A DNA stretch of 64,000 nucleotides, from NCBI RefSeq assembly GCF_029581195.1, contig NZ_CP120737.1:6053001-6117000 (forward strand), read 5' to 3'. Within the stretch, counting starts at the first letter, position 1; each line of letters starts with the position of its first letter. The notes beneath the pieces were generated by a model. That model was not told where the DNA came from. It worked only from the letters and a program-made list of their open reading frames with translations, and did no database searches. Below are positions 1 through 8,438 of this stretch, in pieces. Made by a program: the position numbers and the translations under genes. The DNA comes from Solwaraspora sp. WMMD791. GTDB taxonomy: Bacteria; Actinomycetota; Actinomycetes; Mycobacteriales; Micromonosporaceae.

Positions 1-1337
1 ATCAGCTCGTTGACCCGGGCGGTCTTGTTGATCTGACCCTCGGAGCTGACCGCCACGTCACGCATCCAGCGCACCGGCTCGTACGGGATGCGCAGCGAGG
101 TGAAGATCTGGTCGTAGAAACCGTGCTCACCGAGGATCAGTTCGTGCATCGCCTTGAGGAACTCGCCGGACTGCGCACCCTGGATGATCCGGTGGTCGTA
201 GGTGCTGGTCAGCGTGATGACCTTGCTGACGGCGAGGTCGGCAAGGGTCTCCTCGGACATTCCGGCGTACGGCGCCGGGTACTCCATGGCGCCGACTCCG
301 ATGATCGCGCCCTGACCGGTCATCAGCCGGGGCTGGGAGTGCACGGTGCCGATCCCGCCGGGGTTGGTCAGCGAGATCGTGGTGCCGCCGTAGTCCTCCA
401 TGGTCAGCTCGTTGCGTCGGGCGCGACGGACCACGTCCTCGTACGCCTGCCAGAACTGCCGGAAGTCCATCTGCTCGCAGGCCTTGATCGACGGCACCAC
501 CAGGGTGCGGGAGCCGTCCGGCTTGGCCAGGTCGATGGCGATACCGAGGTTGACGTGCTCCGGGGCGACCATGTGCGGCTTGCCGTCGACCTCGGCGAAG
601 GAGTTGTTCAGCTCCGGATGCACGGCCAGGGCGCGCACCAGCGCGTACCCGATCAGGTGGGTGAAGCTGACCTTGCCACCGCGGCCCCGCGCCAGGTGGT
701 TGTTGATCACGATCCGGTTGTCGACCAGCAGCTTCGCCGGGACGGCGCGGACGCTGGTCGCGGTCGGCACCGCCAGCGACGCGTCCATGTTCTGCACGAT
801 CCGGGCGGCCACGCCGCGCAGCGGGGTCTGCCGGCTGCCGCCGCCCCCGGCACCCGCGTCAGCGGTGGTGCCCTTCGTGGTGGCGCCCTTCGCCGGGGCG
901 GCCTTGGTGGTCGCCCGGGTCGTGGTGGCCCGTGCCGGTGCCTTCTCGGTGCCCTTCGTCGCGCCCTTGGCCGGGGCCGCCGGGGTGCTCGACGTGTCGC
1001 TGCGGGCCGCGCCGGCGGCCTTCGCCGCCGAACCGCTGCGTCCACCGGTGGCCGCCGGGGCGGCCGGCCGATCGGTGCCGGCGTCGGGCCGGTCGACCGA
1101 CCGCTGGGCGGCCGGAGCGTCGGTGCCGGCCCGCGCCGCCGAGGCGGTGGCGGTCGAGGCGGTCACCTCGGTGGGTGAAGCGGGCCGCGTCCGGTCGTAA
1201 TCGGCGAAGAAGTCGTGCCAAGCGGGATCGACACTGCCGGGATCGGTGAGATACTTCTGGTACATCTCATCGACGATCCACTCGTTCGGGCCGAAACCCG
1301 CCAGCGGATTGTCCTGCGAAGTCTGCTGGGTCGACAC
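1..1337 (-). CDS. kgd: Multifunctional 2-oxoglutarate decarboxylase/dehydrogenase (Kgd/SucA), N-terminal part
   Basis: This is the N-terminal ~445 residues of the actinobacterial E1o/E2o fusion; the rest lies beyond the window edge. The enzyme works in the cytosolic TCA cycle on 2-oxoglutarate. The protein opens with the E1o N-terminal segment (NPLAGFGPNEWIVDEMY, then DPAWHDFF), passes through an Ala/Thr/Pro-rich linker (roughly residues 50-160), and enters the 2-oxoacid dehydrogenase acyltransferase domain, where the catalytic motif STYDHRIIQGAQ is visible close to the edge. The GTG start at 1337 is chosen because a GAGG ribosome site lies just upstream and the family begins with STQQ-type sequence. 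The thiamine-dependent E1 domain is not in view. Confidence 0.93.
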   Translation of the reverse strand, partial: MSTQQTSQDNPLAGFGPNEWIVDEMYQKYLTDPGSVDPAWHDFFADYDRTRPASPTEVTASTATASAARAGTDAPAAQRSVDRPDAGTDRPAAPAATGGRSGSAAKAAGAARSDTSSTPAAPAKGATKGTEKAPARATTTRATTKAAPAKGATTKGTTADAGAGGGGSRQTPLRGVAARIVQNMDASLAVPTATSVRAVPAKLLVDNRIVINNHLARGRGGKVSFTHLIGYALVRALAVHPELNNSFAEVDGKPHMVAPEHVNLGIAIDLAKPDGSRTLVVPSIKACEQMDFRQFWQAYEDVVRRARRNELTMEDYGGTTISLTNPGGIGTVHSQPRLMTGQGAIIGVGAMEYPAPYAGMSEETLADLAVSKVITLTSTYDHRIIQGAQSGEFLKAMHELILGEHGFYDQIFTSLRIPYEPVRWMRDVAVSSEGQINKTARVNEL

Positions 1338-1494
1338 GGCCGGTAATCGCCTCTTTCACGCGGGTCGGTTGTCACGCGGGGACGCCACCTGGCTGGGGGC
1401 GCTGGTCGAAGACGGCTTCCAGGCTACGCCGTACCGCGACGGGCGGCATTGTCGCATGCGGCTCGTGTCACTTTTCACAGCGCTGGTCCCTGCT

Positions 1495-1533
1495 GTCGCG
1501 GCTGTCCCGACAGCCCGTCAGGACAGCCGCGAC
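1495..1533 (-). terminator. Intrinsic terminator-like hairpin after the ABC exporter genes
   Basis: Two perfect 13-base arms (GTCGCGGCTGTCC and its complement) enclose a 13-base loop. The hairpin lies about 45 bases past the permease stop codon, between that gene and the start region of kgd. No clear U-tract follows, which is common in high-GC actinomycetes. Confidence 0.55.
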
Positions 1534-1576
1534 GCAGGTCGGACCCGCTGCACCGGGTCACCACCCGGGTGCCTCG

Positions 1577-2404
1577 TCAAGAGATGTCGCGCCGCCGGGT
1601 GATCACCGTGCCGACGATGCCGGTCAACAGTGCGTAACCGATCAATATCAGCGCGCCCGCCCAACGGGGCGGACTGCCGGGCAGGTCGGTCCCGGCGACC
1701 ATCAGCTGCGACGCCAGCGACGGCACCAGCAGCTGCAGGTCGTTGATCCAGTCACCGAACCGGGCCGCCAGGGTGGTCAGGATGATCGCCGCGCCCAGGT
1801 AACCACCCAGGTAGAGCAGGATCGCCGAGACCGTGGCACCGAGCTGGCTGCGGATCAGCACCCCGAACCCGACCCCGAAGATCGCCCACAGCAGGTACGC
1901 CAGCGCGTTCAGCCCGACGGCCTCCCAGACGGTGCCGGTGCCCAGCTGCGTGCCCACGTCGAGGACGTTGAGCAGCAGCGCGCCGACGACCAGGTTCATC
2001 ACCGTGGTGACCAGCCAGAACAGCAGCCCGAGCAGGGACGCGGCGGCCAGCTTCGCCAGGATCACCTCGGTACGGCGTGGGCTGGTCAGGAAGGTGGTCG
2101 TCGCGGTCTGGTGGAAGTACTCGTTGGTCACCACGATCACGCCGAGCAGCATCACGATCAACAGCCCGAAGAACTGACCGTTGGTGTAGAGGTTGGCCGC
2201 CAGCACCGGCCCGTCGCTGACCACCTCGAGGACCTCGGCGTTGTCGCCCGTCACCTGCGCGCGGTTGGCCGGGTCGGCGAGGATGCTCGTCTGCACGTAG
2301 TTGACCAGCAGGGTCAGCCCCCACAGCGGCAGCGAGATCAAGCCGAAGATCCACCAGGTGCTGGTGGTGCCGATCTTCAGTAGCTCACTCCGTACCAGGT
2401 TCAT
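1577..2404 (-). CDS. ABC-2 type transporter permease
   Basis: A 275-residue polytopic membrane protein forming the channel half of a two-gene ABC exporter. The sequence begins MNLVRSELLKIGTTSTWW, the classic start of NatB/YhaP-like permeases, and has about six hydrophobic segments, including LIVMLLGVIVVTNEY followed by the FLTSPRRTEVILAKL loop typical of the ABC-2 fold. The ATG at 2404 is preferred over longer in-frame readings because it overlaps the stop of the upstream ATPase gene as ATGA, which implies translational coupling. The substrate cannot be told from sequence; drug, peptide or lipid export are all possible. Confidence 0.9.
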   Translation of the reverse strand: MNLVRSELLKIGTTSTWWIFGLISLPLWGLTLLVNYVQTSILADPANRAQVTGDNAEVLEVVSDGPVLAANLYTNGQFFGLLIVMLLGVIVVTNEYFHQTATTTFLTSPRRTEVILAKLAAASLLGLLFWLVTTVMNLVVGALLLNVLDVGTQLGTGTVWEAVGLNALAYLLWAIFGVGFGVLIRSQLGATVSAILLYLGGYLGAAIILTTLAARFGDWINDLQLLVPSLASQLMVAGTDLPGSPPRWAGALILIGYALLTGIVGTVITRRRDIS

Positions 2405-3312
2405 CGGATGGCCGCCTTCGCGCTGGTCAGTTCCAGGAAGACCCGCTCCAGGTCGGGCCGTTCGGTGGTCAACTCGTGCAACTCCACGCCCTCGGCGAGC
2501 GCGGTACGCCCGACAGTCGGCGCGTCCAACCCGGTGACCAGCAGCGCCCCGTCCGGCGTCGGTGTCACCGTGGCGCTGGCCTTGGTCAGCGCCGGGGTCA
2601 ACCGGTCGGCGTGCGGGGTGCGGACCCGGACAGCCGCCGCACCGGACATCGACGCCATCACCTCGGCGACCGGGCCGTGCCGGACCAGCCGACCGGCGGC
2701 GATGATCACCACGTCGTCGGCGAGCAGCTGCATCTCGGCCAGCAGGTGACTGGAGACCAGCACCGTACGACCCTGTGCCGCGAACGACTTGAGCAGATCG
2801 CGCATCCACCGGATGCCCTCCGGGTCGAGCCCGTTGGCCGGCTCGTCGAGGATCAGCACCTTCGGGTCACCGAGCATCGCCGCGGCGATGCCCAACCGCT
2901 GGCGCATTCCCAGGGAATAGCCCTTGAACTTGCGCTTGGCCGCCGGCTCCAGCCCGACCATCGCCAGGGTCTGCGCGGCCCGCTCGCGGGGCAGCCCGGC
3001 CGCCGCGCAGATCACCCGCAGGTGGTTGATCCCGGTCCGGCCCTTGTGCGCGCTGGAGGCCTCGAGCACGGCACCGACGTGGCGCAGCGGCTCCGACAGG
3101 TCGGCGTAGCGCTGACCGTCGATCGTCGCCGTACCGCTGGTCGCGGTGACCAGGTTGAGCAGCATCCGCAGCGTGGTCGTCTTACCCGCGCCGTTGGGTC
3201 CGAGGAATCCGGTCACCCGACCGGGCTCCACGGTGAACGACAGGTTGTCGACCGCCCGCACGTTGCGGTACTGCTTTGTCAGCCCGGAGACGACGATGCG
3301 TCCGTCCGACAT
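2401..3312 (-). CDS. ABC transporter ATP-binding protein (exporter, CcmA/NatA type)
   Basis: The 303-residue ATPase partner of the downstream ABC-2 permease. Walker A (GPNGAGKTTTL), the signature region (KGYSLGMRQRLGIAAAML), Walker B (VLILDEPANGLD) and the H-loop (SSHLLAEM) are all present in order, so it should be active. A C-terminal ~80-residue extension ending DLERVFLELT is typical of this subfamily. The ATG at 3312 has an excellent GGAAGGAG ribosome site; the extra residues upstream are therefore rejected. The gene forms an operon with the permease through a 4-base overlap. Confidence 0.93.
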   Translation of the reverse strand: MSDGRIVVSGLTKQYRNVRAVDNLSFTVEPGRVTGFLGPNGAGKTTTLRMLLNLVTATSGTATIDGQRYADLSEPLRHVGAVLEASSAHKGRTGINHLRVICAAAGLPRERAAQTLAMVGLEPAAKRKFKGYSLGMRQRLGIAAAMLGDPKVLILDEPANGLDPEGIRWMRDLLKSFAAQGRTVLVSSHLLAEMQLLADDVVIIAAGRLVRHGPVAEVMASMSGAAAVRVRTPHADRLTPALTKASATVTPTPDGALLVTGLDAPTVGRTALAEGVELHELTTERPDLERVFLELTSAKAAIR

Positions 3313-3393
3313 CTGGCTCCTTCCATCGTGATGCCGCCCGGACACCCCGGTCCGGGTCGGCGTCGCCCAGCGTCACGGCTGCGCCGGGTCAGG

Positions 3394-4131
3394 TCAAACC
3401 GGCTCGCCCGCCCCGCCGGCCGCCACCGCGATCCAGGTGGCCTGCGCCACCGCGAGCAGATGGCCCGCCGGGTCGTACAGCGCGGTGCGGACCTCGGCCT
3501 TGCGGCCGCTGGTCGCGACCAGTTCGCCGACCACGACGCACCGCGCGCCGGGGTCGGGCAGCGCGGCCACCGTCGCGCTCATCCGCCCCAGCAGGTACGG
3601 CCGACCCGGCGTGAGCACCGCCCAGCCACCGGGGCAGTCCAGTGCCGCCCAGACCGTCGGCACCGTACGGTCGGCCGGCACGACGAACGGCGCGGCGGTG
3701 CGCCCGGGACCGGTCGGGCCGGGAAAGATCCGCAGCCCGTCGGGGTGTCGCGGGCCGCAGACGTAGCAACCGGGGAACGGGTGGGCGGTGAAACCGGGGT
3801 ACGCCGTACTGGCCGCCTCGGCATCGGCCAGCGCGACCGGCGGTGGCACCGGCCCGGTCGACAGGTCGGGTCCGACCACGGGTTCGGCCTCGGCTACGAG
3901 CACCGCGCCGGCCGGCGCGTCGACGGTCAACCGTACCGCGCCGGTGGCCGGGTCGGCGTCGACCAGCAACGTCGTCTCCAGCGGCGGTGGCCGGCGCAAC
4001 GTCACCCGGACGGCGCGGTCGGCGACCACCGTCGACGGGTCGGCACCCAGCACCACCTGCGCCACCAGCCCGGCGGCGTACCCGCCGTTGGCCGAGTCGG
4101 GCGGTCCGTTGAACCGGGCAGGGACGATCAC
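3394..4131 (-). CDS. Hotdog-fold thioesterase-like protein
   Basis: About 245 residues, long enough for a tandem hotdog. The N-terminus has FNGPPDSANGGYAAGLVA, a pattern seen in acyl-CoA thioesterase/PaaI-like proteins, and the middle carries a Cys-rich CYVCGPRHPDGLRIFPGP segment followed by WAALDCPGGWAV, which repeats the hotdog helix pattern in the C-terminal half. The function is probably acyl-CoA binding or hydrolysis, but no substrate can be named. I prefer the GTG at 4131, preceded by GAGGA, over the GTG at 4158, which has no ribosome site. The gene is transcribed away from the neighbouring OlsB-like gene, with about 100 bases of shared promoter space. Confidence 0.6.
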   Translation of the reverse strand: MIVPARFNGPPDSANGGYAAGLVAQVVLGADPSTVVADRAVRVTLRRPPPLETTLLVDADPATGAVRLTVDAPAGAVLVAEAEPVVGPDLSTGPVPPPVALADAEAASTAYPGFTAHPFPGCYVCGPRHPDGLRIFPGPTGPGRTAAPFVVPADRTVPTVWAALDCPGGWAVLTPGRPYLLGRMSATVAALPDPGARCVVVGELVATSGRKAEVRTALYDPAGHLLAVAQATWIAVAAGGAGEPV

Positions 4132-4234
4132 CGGCCCATCCTCGCAGCCGGCCGCCACCGGCGTTCACCGGATCGACACCGCTGCCATCCGCTGGCGACA
4201 CGCCGTCGGTTCCGGCACCCCTTACACAGATCTC

Positions 4235-5050
4235 ATGGCACTGTTGTCGACTGCCACCGCACCCGTCGCCACCAGCGAATACACCGTTTCCCTCGCCGAG
4301 GACGCCGAACAGGTCGCCGCCGCGCAACGACTGCGGCACCAGGTGTTCACCGCCGAGTTCGGTGCCGGGTCGGTCGGCACGCACCCCGACCGTGACGTCG
4401 ACGAGTTCGACGACCACTGTGACCACCTCGTCGTGCGGCACACCCGTACCGGGGCGGTGGTCGGCACGTACCGGCTGTTGCCGCCGGACCGGGCCCGGCG
4501 GCTCGGCCGCCGCTACGCCGACGCCGAGTTCGACACCCGACCGCTGCGGCTGCTCGACGACCATCTGGTCGAGGCCGGTCGATCCTGCGTACACCCCGAT
4601 CACCGGGGCGGCGCCGTGATCAACCTGATCTGGTCCGGGATCGCCCGTTACCTGCGGTCGCGCAACCTGCGCTGGCTGGGTGGCTGCGCCTCGGTGCCGC
4701 TGGCCGACGGCGGCCTGGCCGCGCACGCCGTCTGGCGGGAGGTCCGCGGCACCCATCTCAGCCCGCCGTTGCTGCGGGTACGGCCGCGTCGACCCTGGCT
4801 CGCCGAAGCCGAACCCACGGCGGTACGGGTGACGGGCCCGGCCGGCGTCGCGGCGGCGCTGCCCCCGGCACCGGCCCGGGGACCCCGTACCGTCATGCCG
4901 CCGCTGCTGCGCGGCTACCTGCGTCTGGGGGCCTGGGTCTGCGGCGAACCGGCCTACGACCCGGCGTTCGGCGTCGCCGACCTGTACGTGCTGCTGTCGC
5001 TGGACCGGATGGACCCCCGCTACCTTCGGCACTTCCTGGAGTCACGGTGA
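4235..5050 (+). CDS. OlsB-like N-acyltransferase (ornithine/amino-acid N-acyltransferase, GNAT fold)
   Basis: A 271-residue enzyme predicted to transfer a 3-hydroxyacyl group to the amino group of ornithine (or a related amino acid), the first step of ornithine-lipid synthesis. Diagnostic stretches match the OlsB family in order: RLRHQVFTAEFGA near the N-terminus, VEAGRSCVHPDHRGG in the acyl-donor site, GCAS after it, and MPPLLRGYLRLGAWVCGEPAYDPAFGVADLYVLL at the C-terminus (family pattern, given here as landmarks only). The ATG at 4235 is the first sensible start. The stop overlaps the next acyltransferase gene as GTGA, so the two are translationally coupled, as expected for an OlsB/OlsA pair. 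The exact amino-acid headgroup is inference. Confidence 0.8.
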   Translation: MALLSTATAPVATSEYTVSLAEDAEQVAAAQRLRHQVFTAEFGAGSVGTHPDRDVDEFDDHCDHLVVRHTRTGAVVGTYRLLPPDRARRLGRRYADAEFDTRPLRLLDDHLVEAGRSCVHPDHRGGAVINLIWSGIARYLRSRNLRWLGGCASVPLADGGLAAHAVWREVRGTHLSPPLLRVRPRRPWLAEAEPTAVRVTGPAGVAAALPPAPARGPRTVMPPLLRGYLRLGAWVCGEPAYDPAFGVADLYVLLSLDRMDPRYLRHFLESR

Positions 5051-5961
5051 CCGGCCCGGGTACGTTCTGGCGGCCCCGCTCCGGGTGCGGCCACGGCTGC
5101 CTGCCGCCGCCGCAATCCGTACCCGCCGCCGGGATGTCGTTGCGGGCCGCCCGGCTGGCAGGGGTCCTCGCCATGCTCGCCGTCGGCGGTGCCCTGCTGC
5201 TGTGGCTGCCGGTGTCGCCCCGGCGGTGGCGGCCGGCCGTCGGCAACTGGTGGGCCCGGGGCCTGCTGCGGGCGCTCGGCGTCCGGCTGCGGCTGGTCGG
5301 CAGCCGGCCCCGTACGGCGGCGTTGCTGGCCGTCAACCACGTCTCCTGGTTGGACACCCTGGCCATCCTCGCGGTGTCCCCGGCCCGGATGCTGGCCAAG
5401 GTCGAGGTCCGGCGGTGGCCGGTCATCGGCGCACTGGCCCGCGCCGGCGGGACCCTGTTCATCGACCGGGAGCGCCCCCGGACGCTGCCGGACACCGTCG
5501 CCGCCGTTGGTGCCGTGCTGCGCTCCGGCGGGCAGGTCGCGGTCTTCCCGCAGGCCACCACGACCTGCGGGACCACCGGCCTGGCGTCGATCACCGGCCG
5601 GCCCGCGACCGGCGGCCGGTGCAGCGCCGGTACGGCGTCGCCGATGCCGTTCCGGCCGGCGCTGTTCCAGGCGGCACTCGACGCGGGGGTGCCGGTGGTG
5701 CCGGTCGGGTTGACGTACCACCTGGTCGGTGCGGCCGGGCCGGCCGCCGACGACCCGGTGCCGACCAGCGTGGCGGCGTTCATCGGCGACGAGGCGCTGT
5801 GGCCGTCGGTCCGGCGGGTGCTGGGGCTGCGCGGCCTGGCTGTCACCGTCGACGTGGCCGCGCCGGTGCCGCCGCAGCGGGCACCGCACCGGCGTACCCT
5901 TGCCCGGTTGTCCGACCGCGTCGGCCGACCGGACCGCGCGGCCCTGGACCTGGCCGGCTGA
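5047..5961 (+). CDS. 1-acyl-glycerol-3-phosphate acyltransferase family protein (PlsC/OlsA-like)
   Basis: A 304-residue membrane-associated O-acyltransferase, probably completing an ornithine-type lipid by acylating the hydroxyl of the lyso-lipid made by the upstream OlsB-like enzyme. A hydrophobic N-terminal segment (LAGVLAMLAVGGALLLWL) precedes the catalytic NHxxxxD motif, seen as NHVSWLD with His98 and Asp103. The usual FPEGT substrate motif is changed to FPQAT (Gln169 for Glu), which is unusual because that Glu normally helps bind the phosphate or headgroup. The GTG start at 5047 overlaps the previous stop. The stop codon itself lies inside a 24-bp tandem repeat. Confidence 0.8.
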   Translation: MTGPGTFWRPRSGCGHGCLPPPQSVPAAGMSLRAARLAGVLAMLAVGGALLLWLPVSPRRWRPAVGNWWARGLLRALGVRLRLVGSRPRTAALLAVNHVSWLDTLAILAVSPARMLAKVEVRRWPVIGALARAGGTLFIDRERPRTLPDTVAAVGAVLRSGGQVAVFPQATTTCGTTGLASITGRPATGGRCSAGTASPMPFRPALFQAALDAGVPVVPVGLTYHLVGAAGPAADDPVPTSVAAFIGDEALWPSVRRVLGLRGLAVTVDVAAPVPPQRAPHRRTLARLSDRVGRPDRAALDLAG

Positions 5962-6006
5962 CGGAGCTCGGACCTGGCCGGCTGACGGAGCTCGGACCTG
6001 GCCGGC
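5947..6006 (+). repeat. 24-bp tandem repeat spanning the stop codon of the PlsC-like gene
   Basis: Two exact 24-bp copies (5947-5970 and 5971-5994, beginning GACCTGGCCGG) are followed by a 12-base third copy. Each full copy contains the stop TGA, so the last codons and stop of the acyltransferase gene are duplicated downstream. Confidence 0.9.
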
Positions 6007-6028
6007 GTGGCGCGGCGCCGAGCTGGTT

Positions 6029-6045
6029 CACAGCTGATTGTCAGC
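6029..6045 (+). promoter_or_regulatory. Candidate direct-repeat operator upstream of the OmpR-type regulator
   Basis: CACAGC and GTCAGC occur with an exact 11-bp period, 44 bases before the regulator's start codon. The same hexamer type and spacing recurs before the htrA gene (8379-8395). Tandem half-sites one helical turn apart are what OmpR/PhoB-family regulators bind, so autoregulation is a reasonable inference. Confidence 0.5.
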
Positions 6046-6088
6046 CGTCCTGCAGGCCAGATCCAGGCCGGTCGGGGATGATGCGCTC

Positions 6089-6790
6089 ATGAGCGCACCG
6101 CAGACCGAGGCGAAACTGCTCGTCGTCGAGGACGACCCGAACATCCTCGAGCTGCTCTCCGCCAGTCTGCGGTTCGCCGGGTTCGACGTCACCACGGCGA
6201 CCAGCGGCAGCGCGGCGCTCAACGCCGCCCGCGAGCGCCGGCCCGACCTGGTGGTGCTCGACGTGATGCTGCCCGACCTCGACGGCTTCGAGGTCATCCG
6301 GATGATGCGTGAGGCCGGTACGCGGACCCCGGTGGTCTTCCTCACCGCCCGCGACGCCACCGACGACAAGATCCGTGGGCTGACCCTGGGCGGCGACGAC
6401 TACGTCACCAAGCCGTTCTCGTTGGAGGAGCTGACCGCCCGGATCCGGGCGGTGCTGCGGCGCACCAGCAGCGGCAACCAGGCGACGTCCCGGCTGACCT
6501 TCGCCGACCTGGAGCTCGACGAGGAGACCCACGAGGTGCACCGGGCCGGCAACCGGGTGCAGCTGTCGCCGACCGAGTTCAAGCTGCTGCGGTACCTGAT
6601 GCTCAACGCCAACCGGGTGCTGTCCAAGGCGCAGATCCTCGACCACGTGTGGAACTACGACTTCCGGGGCGACGACAACATCGTCGAGTCCTACATCTCC
6701 TATCTGCGCCGCAAGGTCGACAACACCCAGCCACGGCTGATCCACACGCTGCGCGGCGTCGGCTACGTCCTGCGTAAACCGGCGGCGTGA
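6089..6790 (+). CDS. OmpR/PhoP-family response regulator (MprA-like context)
   Basis: A 233-residue cytoplasmic transcription regulator. The receiver domain (residues ~9-120) shows the acidic pair VEDDPN, the phospho-acceptor Asp58 in VVLDVMLPD, the conserved LTARDATDD Thr and Lys in DDYVTKPFS. The winged-helix DNA-binding domain (~135-230) has SPTEFKLLRYLMLNANRV and the SYISYLRRKVD recognition helix. The ATG at 6089 is chosen since the receiver starts immediately after it; a longer reading from 6038 adds only atypical residues. It is coupled by a GTGA overlap to its sensor kinase. The order regulator-kinase-HtrA resembles mycobacterial mprA-mprB-pepD. Confidence 0.93.
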   Translation: MSAPQTEAKLLVVEDDPNILELLSASLRFAGFDVTTATSGSAALNAARERRPDLVVLDVMLPDLDGFEVIRMMREAGTRTPVVFLTARDATDDKIRGLTLGGDDYVTKPFSLEELTARIRAVLRRTSSGNQATSRLTFADLELDEETHEVHRAGNRVQLSPTEFKLLRYLMLNANRVLSKAQILDHVWNYDFRGDDNIVESYISYLRRKVDNTQPRLIHTLRGVGYVLRKPAA

Positions 6791-8376
6791 AACCGCCGCC
6801 GCCGATGATGGGCTGGCTGCGCGGCGTACCGCTGCGGGTCAAGCTGGTCGCGGCCGTGCTCAGCCTGGTCTTCACGGCCCTGCTGGTGATCAGCGTCAGC
6901 ACCGCGGTCTTCCTGCGCAGCCACCTCATCGACCAGATCGACGCGGAGCTGCGCGACTACGTGACGGACCTGCGCACCAAGATTGGCAACGTGCAGGATC
7001 TGCCGTACTGGCAGCAGCCGGAGACGCTCGAGGTCCAGCCGCCGAGCGACTACCTGGTCATCGTGACCGACAGCAACGGGCTGGCCAGCAGTCCGTGGTA
7101 CGACATCGACCGGCTGGACCACAGTGATCTGCCGCGCTGGCCCGCCGAGCTGGCCGGCTTCGAACAGTTGCGGGGGGAGCCGTTCACCACCCACGCCCGC
7201 GACGGCTCGCCCCGGTGGCGGATGCTGTACGCGTCGCTGCCCACCGGTCAGGTCATCGCGATCGGGCAGTCGCTGGCCGACGTGGACAAGGCCGTCGGTC
7301 GGCTGGTCTGGATCGACACCATGGTCGGGTGCGGGGTGCTGGTCCTGCTGGCGCTGGCCGGCGCGGCGATCGTGCGGACCAATCTGAAACCGTTGGTGGA
7401 GATCGAGCAGACCGCGTCGGCGATCGCGGCCGGGGACCTGACCCGGCGGGTACCCGACCCGGAGCCGGGCGCGCAGGTGCCGCAGACCGAGCTGGGTCGG
7501 CTGTCGCGCACCCTCAACGCCATGCTGACCCAGATCGAGGCGGCGTTCACCGCGCGGGCCAACTCCGAGTGGGCGGCCCGGATGGCCGAGTCGGCCGCGC
7601 GGGAGGCGGCGGTGGCCGCGCAGTACTCCGAGGCCCGGGCGCGCCGCTCGGAGGAACGGATGCGGCAGTTCGTCGCCGACGCCTCGCACGAGCTGCGGAC
7701 CCCGCTGACCACCATCCGCGGCTTCGCCGAGCTGTACCGGCAGGGCGCGGCCGCCGCCTCGCCGCAGGACGCGGCCCGGCTGGTCCGTCGGATCGAGGAC
7801 GAGGCGGCCCGGATGGGACTGCTGGTCGAGGATCTGCTGCTGCTGGCCCGGCTGGACCGGGAGCGGCCACTCGACCTGGCCCCGGTCGAGCTGTCCGTGC
7901 TGGCCAGCGACGCCGTCCAGGCCGCACGGGTGGTGGACCCGCAGCGCCGGGTCGAGCTCGACATCGGGCCGGGCGCCGGCACGCTGGTGGTCTTCGGTGA
8001 CGACGCCCGGCTGCGGCAGGTGATCGGCAACCTGATGGCCAACGCGATCAACCACACCCCGGCCGACGCCACGGTCACCCTGCGGCTGCGGGCCGAGGAG
8101 CCCGGCTTCGCCACCGTCGAGGTGGCCGACGACGGTCCCGGGCTCACCCCGGAGCAGTCCGAGCGGGTGTTCGAGCGGTTCTACCGGGCCGACGCCGCCC
8201 GGACCCGCAGCGCGGAGCGGCCGTCCGGCACCGGCCTCGGGCTGGCGATCGTGGCCGCCCTGGTGGCCGCGCATTCCGGCACCGTCGAGGTGGAGAGCAC
8301 CCCGGGCGAGGGTGCCACCTTCCGGGTACGGCTACCGTTGGCGACCGGAGGACTGATCGACGATGACGAATCCTGA
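6787..8376 (+). CDS. Sensor histidine kinase (HAMP, HisKA, HATPase)
   Basis: A 529-residue membrane kinase, partner of the preceding regulator. It has an N-terminal transmembrane segment (LVAAVLSLVFTALLVI), an extracytoplasmic sensor of about 140 residues, a second transmembrane segment (VGCGVLVLLALAGAAIV), a HAMP domain, the phospho-acceptor His301 in DASHELRTPLTT, and ATPase boxes NLMANAINHTP (N), DDGPGL (G1), RFYRAD (F) and GTGLGLAIV (G2). The GTG start overlaps the regulator's stop. Between HAMP and HisKA lies an Ala/Arg/Glu-rich helical stretch, probably the signalling coiled coil. The signal sensed is unknown; envelope stress is likely given the HtrA neighbour. Confidence 0.93.
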   Translation: MKPPPPMMGWLRGVPLRVKLVAAVLSLVFTALLVISVSTAVFLRSHLIDQIDAELRDYVTDLRTKIGNVQDLPYWQQPETLEVQPPSDYLVIVTDSNGLASSPWYDIDRLDHSDLPRWPAELAGFEQLRGEPFTTHARDGSPRWRMLYASLPTGQVIAIGQSLADVDKAVGRLVWIDTMVGCGVLVLLALAGAAIVRTNLKPLVEIEQTASAIAAGDLTRRVPDPEPGAQVPQTELGRLSRTLNAMLTQIEAAFTARANSEWAARMAESAAREAAVAAQYSEARARRSEERMRQFVADASHELRTPLTTIRGFAELYRQGAAAASPQDAARLVRRIEDEAARMGLLVEDLLLLARLDRERPLDLAPVELSVLASDAVQAARVVDPQRRVELDIGPGAGTLVVFGDDARLRQVIGNLMANAINHTPADATVTLRLRAEEPGFATVEVADDGPGLTPEQSERVFERFYRADAARTRSAERPSGTGLGLAIVAALVAAHSGTVEVESTPGEGATFRVRLPLATGGLIDDDES

Positions 8377-8378
8377 CT

Positions 8379-8395
8379 CTCAGCAAAGCCTCAGC
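8379..8395 (+). promoter_or_regulatory. Candidate direct-repeat operator upstream of htrA-like gene
   Basis: Two exact CTCAGC hexamers start 11 bases apart, immediately after the kinase stop codon and 43 bases before the protease start. They match in type and period the CACAGC/GTCAGC pair in front of the response regulator gene, suggesting that the same regulator controls both promoters. Confidence 0.55.
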
Positions 8396-8438
8396 GGGAA
8401 AACAGGTGGGGCAAAGAGCCGAGGGGCAAGCTGAACTC

